Source of the DNA: Cedecea neteri NBRC 105707 = ATCC 33855
GTDB lineage: Bacteria; Pseudomonadota; Gammaproteobacteria; Enterobacterales; Enterobacteriaceae
NCBI RefSeq assembly: GCF_001571265.1
Contig: NZ_BCTL01000052.1
Coordinates: 1-39,981 of the forward strand
DNA: 39,981 bases
Direction of reading: 5' to 3'
Shown piece by piece: positions 16,927 through 24,529 of the stretch. Made by a program: the position numbers and the translations under genes. The notes under the pieces are model-generated. The model saw only the letters and a list, made by a program, of their open reading frames with translations, did not search any database and was not told the origin of the DNA. How positions within the stretch are numbered: the first letter of the stretch is position 1; each line of letters starts with the position of its first letter.

Positions 16927-16956
16927 ATTCTGAGGAGCCGGGTGGCTCCTCAGAAT
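16927..16956. terminator. Perfect 13-bp hairpin downstream of the GIY-YIG gene
   Basis: ATTCTGAGGAGCC (16927-16939) pairs perfectly with GGCTCCTCAGAAT (16944-16956) around GGGT. For the minus-strand gene ending at 16993 it lies 37 bp past the stop, followed by CCAAATTTC rather than a strong T-run. It lies upstream of cioA and would insulate that operon. Confidence 0.55.
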
Positions 16957-16992
16957 GTTTAACTTACCCATCCTATAGCTGGGTTTTGAATA

Positions 16993-17349
16993 TTACTGAC
17001 ACCCTTCAGGACAAGCCCATCGACGTGTATTTCCACTAGGCTGATCTGGGTGAATACTATTCTCTGGCGGGGTAAAGTCGTGGTAGTTCTGGCACTCTTT
17101 CTCATAGGCAGCTTTGGCCGAGCTGGCATATGAATATTTGAAATGATTGCACTTAGGATGATTACCGATATGTGATTGCAGTCGAGTACAAACGTCAGAG
17201 TCTGAACGACCCACATAGCAAACTATGAACGTGTTTTTGTCCATATAGCCAAGAGCATAGTTGCCTGCTGATGTGGATGTAACTTGTTTGCCAATTTCGT
17301 CACGGGTAAAGGCATAAGGGCCAGACATGTTTAATGTTTTACTTGTCAT
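16993..17349 (-). CDS. GIY-YIG-like nuclease domain protein, 118 aa
   Basis: The chain fits the GIY-YIG fold: YALGY (31-35) and YVG (45-47) replace the two name-giving motifs, R56 and H60 follow in TRLQSHIG, the candidate metal-binding Glu is in AYEKE (83-85), and an Asn is in PENSIHP (97). The ending WACPEGCQ has two Cys. The fold is used by restriction, repair and intron endonucleases, and also by some toxins. The gene is AT-richer than its neighbours, stands alone, and begins a stretch of foreign-looking DNA. The ATG at 17349 has only a weak upstream GAGA. Function is unknown; no partner or immunity gene is visible. Confidence 0.6.
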   Translation of the reverse strand: MTSKTLNMSGPYAFTRDEIGKQVTSTSAGNYALGYMDKNTFIVCYVGRSDSDVCTRLQSHIGNHPKCNHFKYSYASSAKAAYEKECQNYHDFTPPENSIHPDQPSGNTRRWACPEGCQ

Positions 17350-17768
17350 TTCTCGAAGTCCATATTAAACGCCATGATTAGTGCCTCTATTAAATTGCCA
17401 CTGTGAAACGCCATTTCAACTTTGCAGTGATGTTTTAATGATATTTGTCATTAAAGTGCTTGTTTTATTAAAGAGGTTATTTTTTGTTCGCCGTTAAAAG
17501 TTGAATGGAATATCATCTATTGTATTTGTTGTATCTATGGGTTTGAGTTGTAATTTAATTTATTTGTATATATTTATCATGGTTATTAAATGTATCCACT
17601 CGTCGATATTTTATATTTTATTAATATATTTCATTGGTAGGTATTCATCAGGATTATGAATCAGCCGAATAAAATAGAAGCCAGTATTTTGAAAAGATAA
17701 CCGTTTTTCCGAGAACCAACCTTGAACGCGCGGGTCTATATCACGAGCGTTCTTTTCAGGAGAAAACG
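17350..17768. other. 419-bp AT-rich spacer
   Basis: No gene is found on either strand. It is strongly AT-rich from 17400 to 17650. Near the right end, GAACGC (17725-17730) and GCGTTC (17747-17752) form a spaced inverted repeat just before the chitosanase ribosome-binding site (AGGAG at 17758-17762). This could be a regulator site, but its role is unknown. Confidence 0.4.
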
Positions 17769-18551
17769 ATGTTGTTACCGAGGGTTGGCGTATTTTTACT
17801 GGTTGGTCTCTGCCTGGTTTCACAGGCATCTGCAGAGGATCTGCTTTCTCCCGCCAAAAGAGAGATAGCCATGAAGCTGGTGTCCAGCGCGGAAAACTCC
17901 TCGCTGGACTGGCGAAAACAGTATGCCTATATAGAAGATATTGACGACGATCGCGGCTATACCGCCGGACTTATCGGCTTTACTTCTGCCAATGGAGATA
18001 TGCTTGATGTTGTGGAGCGCTACACCGCGCAGCGGGCGGCCAACCCGCTTGCAGGTTATCTGCCAGCGTTGAAAACGCTCGCGGAAGAAGAAAGCAGCGC
18101 CCATACCGGGCTTGATCCTGACTTTGTTAGTGCCTGGAAGCAGGCGGCAAATGATCCCGCGTTCAGGGCCGCGCATGATAACATCCTGACGGAGCAGTAT
18201 CTTGAGCCCGCCGTTAAGCAAGCGAAAGAAGACGGGCTGAACACGCTGGGGCAATTTATTTACTATGATGCGCTGGTGATGCATGGGCCGGGTAACCAGC
18301 GGGAGGCGTTTGGTGGCATTCGGGCGGCGGCAAGAGCGGTCGCCAAAACACCCGCGCAGGGGGGCGGCGAGAAAGCCTGGCTGAACGCGTTTTTAGATGC
18401 GCGAGTGAAGATCATGCGGGAAGAAAAGGCTCACGAAGAGACGTCGCGGGTTGAGCTTGAACAGCGCCGTTTTCTCAAGGAAGATAACTACAGCCTGTCG
18501 CCGCCGTTGCGCTGGCGAACCAATGATGAAGATTTTGTGATTGAGCGTTAA
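17769..18551 (+). CDS. csn: Secreted chitosanase, glycoside hydrolase family 46, 260 aa
   Basis: A signal peptide of 22 residues (ending SQASA) is followed by the GH46 catalytic start. SSAENSSLDW carries the general acid E42, and IEDIDDDRGYTAG carries D60, exactly 18 residues later, as E22 and D40 are spaced in the Streptomyces N174 enzyme. GH46 enzymes cut beta-1,4-linked glucosamine chains of chitosan by inversion. The length is normal for the family. The AGGAG site lies 6 bp before the ATG. It has no operon partners and ends at a clear terminator. It may act on fungal or insect chitosan, or possibly on deacetylated bacterial glycans; the natural substrate is not shown here. Confidence 0.93.
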   Translation: MLLPRVGVFLLVGLCLVSQASAEDLLSPAKREIAMKLVSSAENSSLDWRKQYAYIEDIDDDRGYTAGLIGFTSANGDMLDVVERYTAQRAANPLAGYLPALKTLAEEESSAHTGLDPDFVSAWKQAANDPAFRAAHDNILTEQYLEPAVKQAKEDGLNTLGQFIYYDALVMHGPGNQREAFGGIRAAARAVAKTPAQGGGEKAWLNAFLDARVKIMREEKAHEETSRVELEQRRFLKEDNYSLSPPLRWRTNDEDFVIER

Positions 18552-18558
18552 ATGGCTA

Positions 18559-18587
18559 AAAACCCGCAGCGTCAGGCTACGGGTTTT
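18559..18587 (+). terminator. Terminator after chitosanase
   Basis: AAAACCCG (18559-18566) pairs with CGGGTTTT (18580-18587), with an inner AGC/GCT pairing around GTCAG. The T-rich 3' arm makes it a good terminator for the plus strand, and the mirrored A-rich 5' arm makes it usable from the other side too. Confidence 0.7.
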
Positions 18588-18656
18588 ACGGTTAAGCTTC
18601 CAGTTGTGCCTCATCCTCTCTCTTATTGATAAAGTATGTGGCATATTTATATATGT

Positions 18657-19130
18657 TTATCTTAATGCTCGACGGGTGGGAAGTATTAAATACTCAGAAG
18701 TGAAATATAACATTTTGTGCACGCCGTCGATCATAACGTTTTTTCTTTTAGGCTGGAAACATTTCATTTTATTATCGTAACCCCCAAACGTTCCTGAGGG
18801 TGAGTATCGGGTAGTATACGCTCTCACGGGTTTGTTGATATGTGAAGCTAATACATTTGCAACTGAAAACATCCCACCATTACCCCCTGCACAGCAATAA
18901 AATCTGATTTCATTAATCATCGGCTAGTCAATGCCATCTCGAATTGCACTTTTCGCTATTGAATTCTTAAGGCCATTGGCGAGAGCTAAACCTGACATAT
19001 GGTTAGCATTGAATATCATGCCATGCATAGTAACTTCCAGTGCTCTGTCAATTCGGTTATAAGTAAGATTTCCATCAGTTCCTAAGAAAGATGCTTCAAT
19101 ATTAACATCAGCGGTTAAATGTTCTTTCAT
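18657..19130 (-). pseudogene. Effector-like gene split by an in-frame TAG (clan CD protease-like pattern)
   Basis: Two reading pieces (18924-19130 and 18657-18920) lie in the same frame, separated only by TAG at 18924-18926 and one codon (CCG). The first piece has an AAGGAT site upstream; the second has an ATG but no ribosome-binding site, so I read one gene of about 157 codons with a nonsense change. The joined product has a VTMHG segment, a helix with SGLALANGL, then EIRFYCCAGGNGG, a helix with SVANVLASHI, and KPVRAYTT. A His in an HG motif, followed by a strand ending in Cys and Gly, is the layout of clan CD cysteine proteases (caspase- and CPD-like), also seen in polymorphic toxins. The family is not identified. 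Composition is foreign. Confidence 0.5.
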
Positions 19131-19138
19131 TTAAAATA

Positions 19139-19309
19139 TCATCCTTTTATTCGTTGTTCCGCCAAAGGGGGGGGGGTCGGTAACATTGCGTAAGCACCTC
19201 GATTGAGATAAACACCATAACCCGAAAAGGCGAGAAAAATGCCCACGACGGGAAAACTAAGAGGAGGGCAATCGGCATCGCTGATAGTAAACTTTCCATG
19301 TAAAGCCAT
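19139..19309 (-). pseudogene. N-terminal fragment resembling Tlde1/DUF2778 T6SS effectors, with a C10 tract
   Basis: From the ATG at 19309 the frame reads MALHGKFTI, then LSFPVVGIFLAFSG, then YGVYLNRG, and stops after 56 residues. DUF2778 effectors (L,D-transpeptidase-like proteins that attack peptidoglycan precursors) begin the same way: MALxGKF, a G-x-F-x-AFSG-x-G-x-Y-x-N stretch, and then a proline-glycine part leading to the catalytic domain. Here the catalytic domain is missing. Ten C residues (10 G on the plus strand, 19167-19176) encode the TPPP at residues 45-48. The stop overlaps the region just before the next gene's ATG at 19130. It is too short for the track and was found by reading the minus strand directly. 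The assignment rests on recalled motifs. Confidence 0.45.
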
Positions 19310-19553
19310 AAATCGCCCATATCCATATTTTGATGGCGGATAGGCTACATGCTATTTTTCAAATGTCATGTTTTTTGTTTCATAAGATGAATTAAAAGTG
19401 AGCTGCCGCAACTTAAGCTTTATGTTCATTTTTTATCTATTGATGGGGTTTATATGTTGGCCTTGATGGGTTTTTTTAAATAATAATTCATGGCATTATT
19501 TAAAATAATAATGGACGCCACTCGAATTAAAGCAGCGGCCATTAAAAATCAAA

Positions 19554-20324
19554 TTAATCAGCCGCGCCTGCCAGCAGCGCCATTAACCTTTCCTGCACAC
19601 TGGTGCAGCCCGCCAGCACCAGATTGCCTTTCAACAGGCCGCTATTGGTGAGAAACGCATTACTGCTGCCGCCAGCTTCAGTGATCAGCAGCAGGCCGGC
19701 CAGCGCGTCCCAGCTGTTCATATGCTCCTCGTAGTAAGCGTGAACCTGGCCTGCGGCAACGTGCGCCAGCATCAGTGCGCCTGCGCCAAAACGGCGGTAC
19801 TCCATGCCGTCGTTCAGAACATCCTCTATGGTGCGTGCATAAAGTGGAACGGGGGCGCGGCTAGAGCGGCCCAGGCCGATGACCACGCTTTCCGGAGACG
19901 GGTCATGCAGCTTGAGTGGTTTGCCGTTCAGGTATGAACCCGCACCGTGTCGGGCAAAAAAGAACTCATCGCGATCGGGCGCATAGATAATCCCTAGCTC
20001 AATGACGTTTTGCCTGACGTAAGCGAGGGAGATGCACCAGTAGTCCATGCCCAGAATAAAGTTAGTCGTGCCGTCTACCGGGTCGAGCACCCAGACGCCG
20101 CTATCGCCCTCAACAAGGCCGCTTTCTTCACCGAGGAAACCGTCCTGCGGGCAGTGGGCCTTCAGCCAGTTTTTAATCTCTTGCTCAACCAGAATATCCG
20201 CCTGCGAGACGAAATCCTGACGGCCTTTTTTCTCCACGCTTAAGCCTGCATCGCGCAGCGCCTGGGCGCGTGCGCCCGCTTCGCGGATTAAAGTGCATAA
20301 CGCCTGTTGCTGTTGTTCGGTCAT
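19554..20324 (-). CDS. Inositol monophosphatase-family phosphatase, 256 aa
   Basis: It contains the full IMPase metal site: GEES (65-68), DPVDGT (81-86) and SWDALAG (204-210). These Mg-dependent enzymes remove phosphate from inositol phosphates, 3'-phosphoadenosine phosphate, or sugar phosphates. The gene is last in a three-gene minus-strand operon (MBL-fold hydrolase, LacI regulator, phosphatase), 9 bp after the regulator stop, and divergent from an ABC importer. The context suggests it takes phosphate from a product released by the MBL-fold hydrolase. It is probably not SuhB itself, which is a housekeeping gene elsewhere; the true substrate is unknown. Confidence 0.9.
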   Translation of the reverse strand: MTEQQQQALCTLIREAGARAQALRDAGLSVEKKGRQDFVSQADILVEQEIKNWLKAHCPQDGFLGEESGLVEGDSGVWVLDPVDGTTNFILGMDYWCISLAYVRQNVIELGIIYAPDRDEFFFARHGAGSYLNGKPLKLHDPSPESVVIGLGRSSRAPVPLYARTIEDVLNDGMEYRRFGAGALMLAHVAAGQVHAYYEEHMNSWDALAGLLLITEAGGSSNAFLTNSGLLKGNLVLAGCTSVQERLMALLAGAAD

Positions 20325-20333
20325 GTTTTGCTC

Positions 20334-21353
20334 TTAGGTAAGGGAAATCGACGTATGTCGGTGGATCATGCTGACCTTCACCCAACTGGTGCGTGAAGGC
20401 TGGGAAGGTGTTCGGGCACGCTCCAGTAGGTGAGCCAGCGCCAGCCGCGAGATTTCCGCCACGTCCTGGTTAAGGGTGGTTAGCCGGTAGCTGAACTGTG
20501 CCGTTTGCGGCGTATTGTCAAAGCCGATCAGCTGAAAATCCTGCGGCGCGTTTTTGCCTCGCTTGCGCATTCCGTCGAGAAAGCCACAGGCTAGCTGAGC
20601 GTTGGCGCAGAAAATGCCCAGTGGGATCTCTTCGAGTTCAGCCGCCGCCTGCCAGCCGCCTTCATAGCCTTCTTCAGCACAGAGCAGAGAAACAAGATTT
20701 TTCTCAACGTCCACGCCGCGTTCGTTCAGGGCCTGGCGGAACGCTTCGCCGCGCATTCTGCCGGCCCAGGTCGAAGAATGATTGTTGAGCCAGCCAAAAT
20801 TTTTGCACCTGCTGTTGACCAGTTGTTCAGCGGCGAGCACCGCTCCGGCGGCGTTATCCGAGCAGACATAATCCACGCCGGGGATGTCGGGCTGGCGGTT
20901 GATGCCGACCACCGGAATATGCTGCTGCACGCACTCATTCACCAGCGCTTCGGGTGGCTTGCCGGAGGTGACTATTACGCCGGAGACGCGAAACTGAGTG
21001 AAATGACGCAGCGTTTCCGCCAGCTCCTGCTCAGAGCGGATCTCCGTGACCAGAGCCTGAAAGCCGTTACGCTGAATTTCACTGAGCAGGCCGTCGAGCA
21101 GGCTGCTGCGAAAAGGATCGTGGATGCGCGAGACGATGACGCCAATCAGATGGCTGCGGCGGCGGTTAAGCCCCTGGGCAAGAAAATTGACCTGATAACC
21201 AAGCTCTTCGGCTACCTGAAGCACGCGTGCACGCGTGGCCGGGGAAATACTGCCGTTGTTGCTCAGCGCGCGGGAGACCACGGCGCGCGAAACGCCCGCC
21301 CGCCGGGCCACGTCTTCGGCGGTGACGCTTTGTTTATGCATCGATGAACTCAA
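20334..21353 (-). CDS. LacI-family transcriptional regulator, 339 aa
   Basis: It has a helix-turn-helix at residues 9-55 (TAEDVARRAGVSRAVVSRAL, then the hinge helix region near LAQGLNRRRS), followed by a periplasmic-binding-protein-like sensor domain (LIGVIVSRIHDPF to the C-terminus). The likely start is TTG at 21353: it overlaps the upstream stop codon (TTGA) and a GAGGA site lies 9 bp before it. An ATG at 21341 is the alternative. It probably binds the 18-bp palindrome at 22224-22241 between this operon and the ABC importer and responds to an imported substrate or its breakdown product. Confidence 0.92.
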   Translation of the reverse strand: MSSSMHKQSVTAEDVARRAGVSRAVVSRALSNNGSISPATRARVLQVAEELGYQVNFLAQGLNRRRSHLIGVIVSRIHDPFRSSLLDGLLSEIQRNGFQALVTEIRSEQELAETLRHFTQFRVSGVIVTSGKPPEALVNECVQQHIPVVGINRQPDIPGVDYVCSDNAAGAVLAAEQLVNSRCKNFGWLNNHSSTWAGRMRGEAFRQALNERGVDVEKNLVSLLCAEEGYEGGWQAAAELEEIPLGIFCANAQLACGFLDGMRKRGKNAPQDFQLIGFDNTPQTAQFSYRLTTLNQDVAEISRLALAHLLERARTPSQPSRTSWVKVSMIHRHTSISLT

Positions 21354-22120
21354 GGCAAATAGTCCTCAGTGTAAAACCGCTGCTGCTGAAAATCGTACTG
21401 CAGGCCATCGTGGCTGACGAACAGCCCCGCGTGAGGGCGGCAGGCCAGCTTCAGCGCGGGCAAAATGGCATCGTTGCAATGGTACAACCCCAGGGACGGC
21501 AGCCCCAGCGAAGTAAACAGCTTCAGGCAGCCGGGGAAATCACCGTGGGAAGCGTCCTTCGCCAGTTCAGACAGCGAAGCACACTCCTGAAACGCCAGAT
21601 CCACCCCGGCCATCAGCGCGATGGAATCATCGGTTGGCCGCCCGTCGCCGCTATAGAAAAAAGCATATTCCCGGATATCAACGCGTAGCGCCAGATTTGC
21701 CATTTCATGGCGGGTAGGGGCGGTGCGTATCCGCCAGTGTTGCCAGTGAAAATCCGCTTCACTATCGCGCCATTCGATAGGGAAACAGAGCGAAGGTTCT
21801 GGCCAGTTGGCTAGCGATGCCAGCTGCATCAACACCTCACGCTGTGCCAGCTGGCTGTATATCACCAGCGGCTTTTCGCGAGCGAAACTCTTCCAGTGAT
21901 TTAGCAGGGCGGTTAAGCCGGTGCAGTGGTCGGGGTGAACATGGGTGAAAAACAGCACATCGATATCGTTGATACCGCCGCCGCGTTGCCACAGCGCGCG
22001 GGGCACGGTAGGGCCGCAGTCGATAAGCCATTGCCGGTTTTCGTCATCAATAATCCGCAGCGCGGAAGTATTTTGCCAGCGGGAGAAAGCGCTGCCGCAG
22101 CCAAGCACGTCGATTTTCAT
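21350..22120 (-). CDS. MBL-fold hydrolase (PhnP-like phosphodiesterase candidate), 256 aa
   Basis: The zinc motif is THVHPDH (H60, H62, D64, H65), with a starting GCGSAF strand and later GDG (near 178) and SHDG. This short-domain form resembles PhnP and RNase Z-like phosphodiesterases rather than beta-lactamases. PhnP opens cyclic ribose phosphates in the phosphonate pathway. Being first in an operon with an IMPase-type phosphatase and divergent from an importer, it could cleave a phosphodiester or cyclic phosphate whose product is then dephosphorylated. This is an inference from context; direct substrate evidence is lacking. The stop overlaps the regulator's start by 3 bp. Confidence 0.8.
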   Translation of the reverse strand: MKIDVLGCGSAFSRWQNTSALRIIDDENRQWLIDCGPTVPRALWQRGGGINDIDVLFFTHVHPDHCTGLTALLNHWKSFAREKPLVIYSQLAQREVLMQLASLANWPEPSLCFPIEWRDSEADFHWQHWRIRTAPTRHEMANLALRVDIREYAFFYSGDGRPTDDSIALMAGVDLAFQECASLSELAKDASHGDFPGCLKLFTSLGLPSLGLYHCNDAILPALKLACRPHAGLFVSHDGLQYDFQQQRFYTEDYLP

Positions 22121-22223
22121 TGCCCCTCGCTAAAAATTTATCGCGGTTAATTAAAGTGTCACAAAGACACGCCACAGTAGGCGCACATCATCTCTGACTG
22201 GCGTTTCATTTTTTTTACAGCGA

Positions 22224-22241
22224 AATGAACACGTGTTCATT
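22224..22241. promoter_or_regulatory. 18-bp perfect palindrome, LacI-type operator candidate
   Basis: AATGAACACGTGTTCATT is a perfect 18-bp palindrome centred on CG, the central dinucleotide typical of LacI-family operators. It lies in the 160-bp spacer between the MBL-fold gene (starting at 22120) and the ABC ATPase gene (22281), 39 bp before the latter. Confidence 0.7.
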
Positions 22242-22280
22242 CAGGGCAAAAAGACATAAACAGACATCCCGGATACCGTT

Positions 22281-23306
22281 ATGAGCTACCTGGAAATGGC
22301 GCACCTGCAAATTAGTTACGGCGAGAAGGTGGTGCTAAAAGAGATTAATCTTGCCGTGAAGAAAGGCGAGATGATCGCATTGCTTGGCCCGTCTGGCTGC
22401 GGGAAAACAACGTTATTGAACGCGTTATGTGGATTTATTCCTGTCAGGCAGGGCCACATTGTTGTGGCCGGAAATAATATTACCCAAAGCCCGCCGGAAC
22501 AGCGAAATATCACTATGGTCTTTCAAAGCTATGCGCTATGGCCGCATTTAACGGTGGAACAAAATATTGGTTATGGCCTGAAGCTACGCAAGTGGCGGCG
22601 GGACGCCATTCAGGCCCGGGTACTTGAACTCTTGCAGATGGTGAACCTGAACGGTCTTGCCGGGGCGAAAATTACCGAGCTTTCCGGCGGGCAGCGGCAG
22701 CGCGTTGCCCTGGCGCGCGCGCTGGCCATTGAGCCAGACGTGCTGGTTCTGGATGAGCCCCTCTCAAACCTGGATGCTAAAGTCCGGCTGAACGTGCGCC
22801 ATGAAATCAAACAGCTACAGAAAAAACTCGGCTTCACCTCGGTGATTGTGACCCACGACCAGCAGGAAGCGCTGGTGATGGCTGACCGCATCGTGGTGCT
22901 GAATAACGGGCAAATAGAACAAACGGGGACACCGGAAGAGATTTACCAAAAGCCTGCCACGCCTTTTGTGGCTGATTTTATGGGGGCCGATAACCGTATT
23001 ACGGCAGAAGAAATACAGCCGCTGGGGTTGACCTCGCTGAATAATAACGGCGACCAGGAGATTTATTTCAGAAGCTCGGATGCCGCGCTTTCATTATTAA
23101 ATAACACGCTCCCGGAACGCGGATTAACGCTAGAGGGTGTGATTGAGAAAAATGCTTTTATTGGCCACAACTACCGCTACGCTATTCGCTGCCAGCAGCG
23201 CCTTTTTCATGCCGATTCTACCGATAATTTACCGCTGAATTCTGCGGTCAGGCTGCACGTGCCCGAGTCGGCTCTACATATTTTTAATTCGTCCCATACG
23301 GCTTGA
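22281..23306 (+). CDS. ABC importer ATP-binding protein (PotA/FbpC type), 341 aa
   Basis: It has Walker A GPSGCGKTT near residues 36-44, signature LSGGQ near 136-140, Walker B VLVLDEPLSNLD, and the switch HDQQEAL, with a C-terminal TOBE-like region from about 240. This layout occurs in importers for iron, polyamines, phosphonates and thiamine. It is the first gene of a four-gene operon (ATPase, binding protein, two permeases), divergent from the regulator operon. It has all catalytic residues. The substrate is unknown. Confidence 0.93.
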   Translation: MSYLEMAHLQISYGEKVVLKEINLAVKKGEMIALLGPSGCGKTTLLNALCGFIPVRQGHIVVAGNNITQSPPEQRNITMVFQSYALWPHLTVEQNIGYGLKLRKWRRDAIQARVLELLQMVNLNGLAGAKITELSGGQRQRVALARALAIEPDVLVLDEPLSNLDAKVRLNVRHEIKQLQKKLGFTSVIVTHDQQEALVMADRIVVLNNGQIEQTGTPEEIYQKPATPFVADFMGADNRITAEEIQPLGLTSLNNNGDQEIYFRSSDAALSLLNNTLPERGLTLEGVIEKNAFIGHNYRYAIRCQQRLFHADSTDNLPLNSAVRLHVPESALHIFNSSHTA

Positions 23307-23333
23307 ACCATTCTATTTCTCTGAGGGGTAATT

Positions 23334-24473
23334 ATGTTTACTAAAACCAGGCTTGCTGCCGTCACGGCGCTGTTTTTAAGTTATGGCGTACAGGCGGAAA
23401 CCGTTTTAAATGTGGCCACCGCAGGTGACCAGAATATGGTGGATTATGTCAAAACCTGGCTGGGGCCAAAATTTGAGGCCGCGCATCCGGGGGTGAAAGT
23501 GCGCGTGGTCGGCACCGGGCCGGGGGACGCAGGCTCGAATAAAATCATCGAAAAACTGAGCGCTCAGCAGCAGAGCGGGGCTAAAACCTGGGATATCGAC
23601 GTGGCGGTGGTGCACCAGAAGGCGGGTGGCGAACTGGTGGAAAAAGGGCTGCTGGAAAAGTACCGCCAGCAAATAAAAACGGGCAGCATGGTCACCGCAG
23701 ACAACGCCAAAAATGCGCTGGGCGTGAACGTCGACGGCTATGTGATGCCGATGTTCCTGAGCCAGACGGCCATCGCCTGGAACAGCGAAACCATGAAAGC
23801 GCCGCCGGCCTCTTACGACGAGTTGGTTGAGTGGGCGGCGAAACATCCGCAGGCGTTTGGCTACAACGGCATTAAAAACGGCATGTCAGGCGTCAGTTTT
23901 GTCGTCGGCTGGATTTACGCCTACGGTACCGACGCCCAGCGTTTATCCGCTTTGCCGTATGACAAGAGCGTAGAGAAAAACTGGTCACAGGCTTTTGAGA
24001 AACTGAAAGCGTTTAACAAGAACGTGACCTTTACGCCGGGTAACGCCGGGACGCTGGATATGCTGACGCGCGGTGAAATCGCCATGGGGCCGGTCTGGGT
24101 AGATATGTTCTACACCTGGAAAGATCAGGGCAAGCTGCCGCCGTCCATCAAGCTGGCCTTACTTTCACCGGGAATGCCGGGGCAGCCGATGTATTACGTT
24201 ACGCCGGCCAAAGCGGCACAGCCTGAACTGGCGCGCGAGTTTATTGCGCTGGCAACCAGCCCGGAAGTGCAGGCCGACGGGATCGTGAAGCAGTTCAACT
24301 GGTATCCGGGTATCGACGCGCAGTACGTCAAGCCAAAGCTGGACGACGCGACCTGGAGCAAATTGTTTGCCGAGATCTCCCCGAAAGCGCTCGCCGACTA
24401 CGGCAAAAGCTTCCCGATAGCCCCTTACTTTGACGACATCAAAGAAGGGTATGAAAGCCAGGTGTCCAACTAA
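23334..24473 (+). CDS. Periplasmic extracellular solute-binding protein, family 1-type, 379 aa
   Basis: A signal peptide (residues 1 to about 21, ending VQA) is followed by a mature chain starting ETVLNVATAGDQNMVDYV. The two-lobed binding-protein pattern fits (DIDVAVVHQKAGGELVEKGLL, then PMFLSQTAIAWNSETM and AMGPVWVDMFYTW). It has no lipobox. It probably hands its ligand to the two permeases encoded downstream. The binding pocket cannot be read from the sequence alone, so the ligand could be a polyamine-, phosphonate- or phosphodiester-type molecule. The neighbouring phosphatase and MBL-fold hydrolase favour a phosphorylated one. Confidence 0.9.
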   Translation: MFTKTRLAAVTALFLSYGVQAETVLNVATAGDQNMVDYVKTWLGPKFEAAHPGVKVRVVGTGPGDAGSNKIIEKLSAQQQSGAKTWDIDVAVVHQKAGGELVEKGLLEKYRQQIKTGSMVTADNAKNALGVNVDGYVMPMFLSQTAIAWNSETMKAPPASYDELVEWAAKHPQAFGYNGIKNGMSGVSFVVGWIYAYGTDAQRLSALPYDKSVEKNWSQAFEKLKAFNKNVTFTPGNAGTLDMLTRGEIAMGPVWVDMFYTWKDQGKLPPSIKLALLSPGMPGQPMYYVTPAKAAQPELAREFIALATSPEVQADGIVKQFNWYPGIDAQYVKPKLDDATWSKLFAEISPKALADYGKSFPIAPYFDDIKEGYESQVSN

Positions 24474-24482
24474 TCCTTTCCC

Positions 24483-24506
24483 GGCGCCCGGCTCAGGTCG
24501 GGCGCC
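24483..24506 (+). promoter_or_regulatory. Intra-operon hairpin after the binding-protein gene
   Basis: GGCGCCCG (24483-24490) pairs perfectly with CGGGCGCC (24499-24506) around an 8-nt loop, in the 56-bp gap before the permease gene. There is no T-run, so it probably protects the upstream mRNA and keeps the binding protein in excess over the permeases. Confidence 0.55.
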
Positions 24507-24529
24507 ACGCTCAAGCTCAAAGGTTTGCT

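Noticed and set aside
15415-16971. Longer cioA frame from 16971
   Set aside because: It adds 54 residues with no family similarity before the conserved MFGLDAFHLARIQF start.
17769-18551. Antisense ORF at 17820-18284
   Set aside because: It is a shadow of the chitosanase, which has the catalytic residues with correct spacing.
18657-18920. Independent 87-aa gene
   Set aside because: There is no ribosome-binding site; it is the in-frame continuation of the preceding ORF after a TAG.
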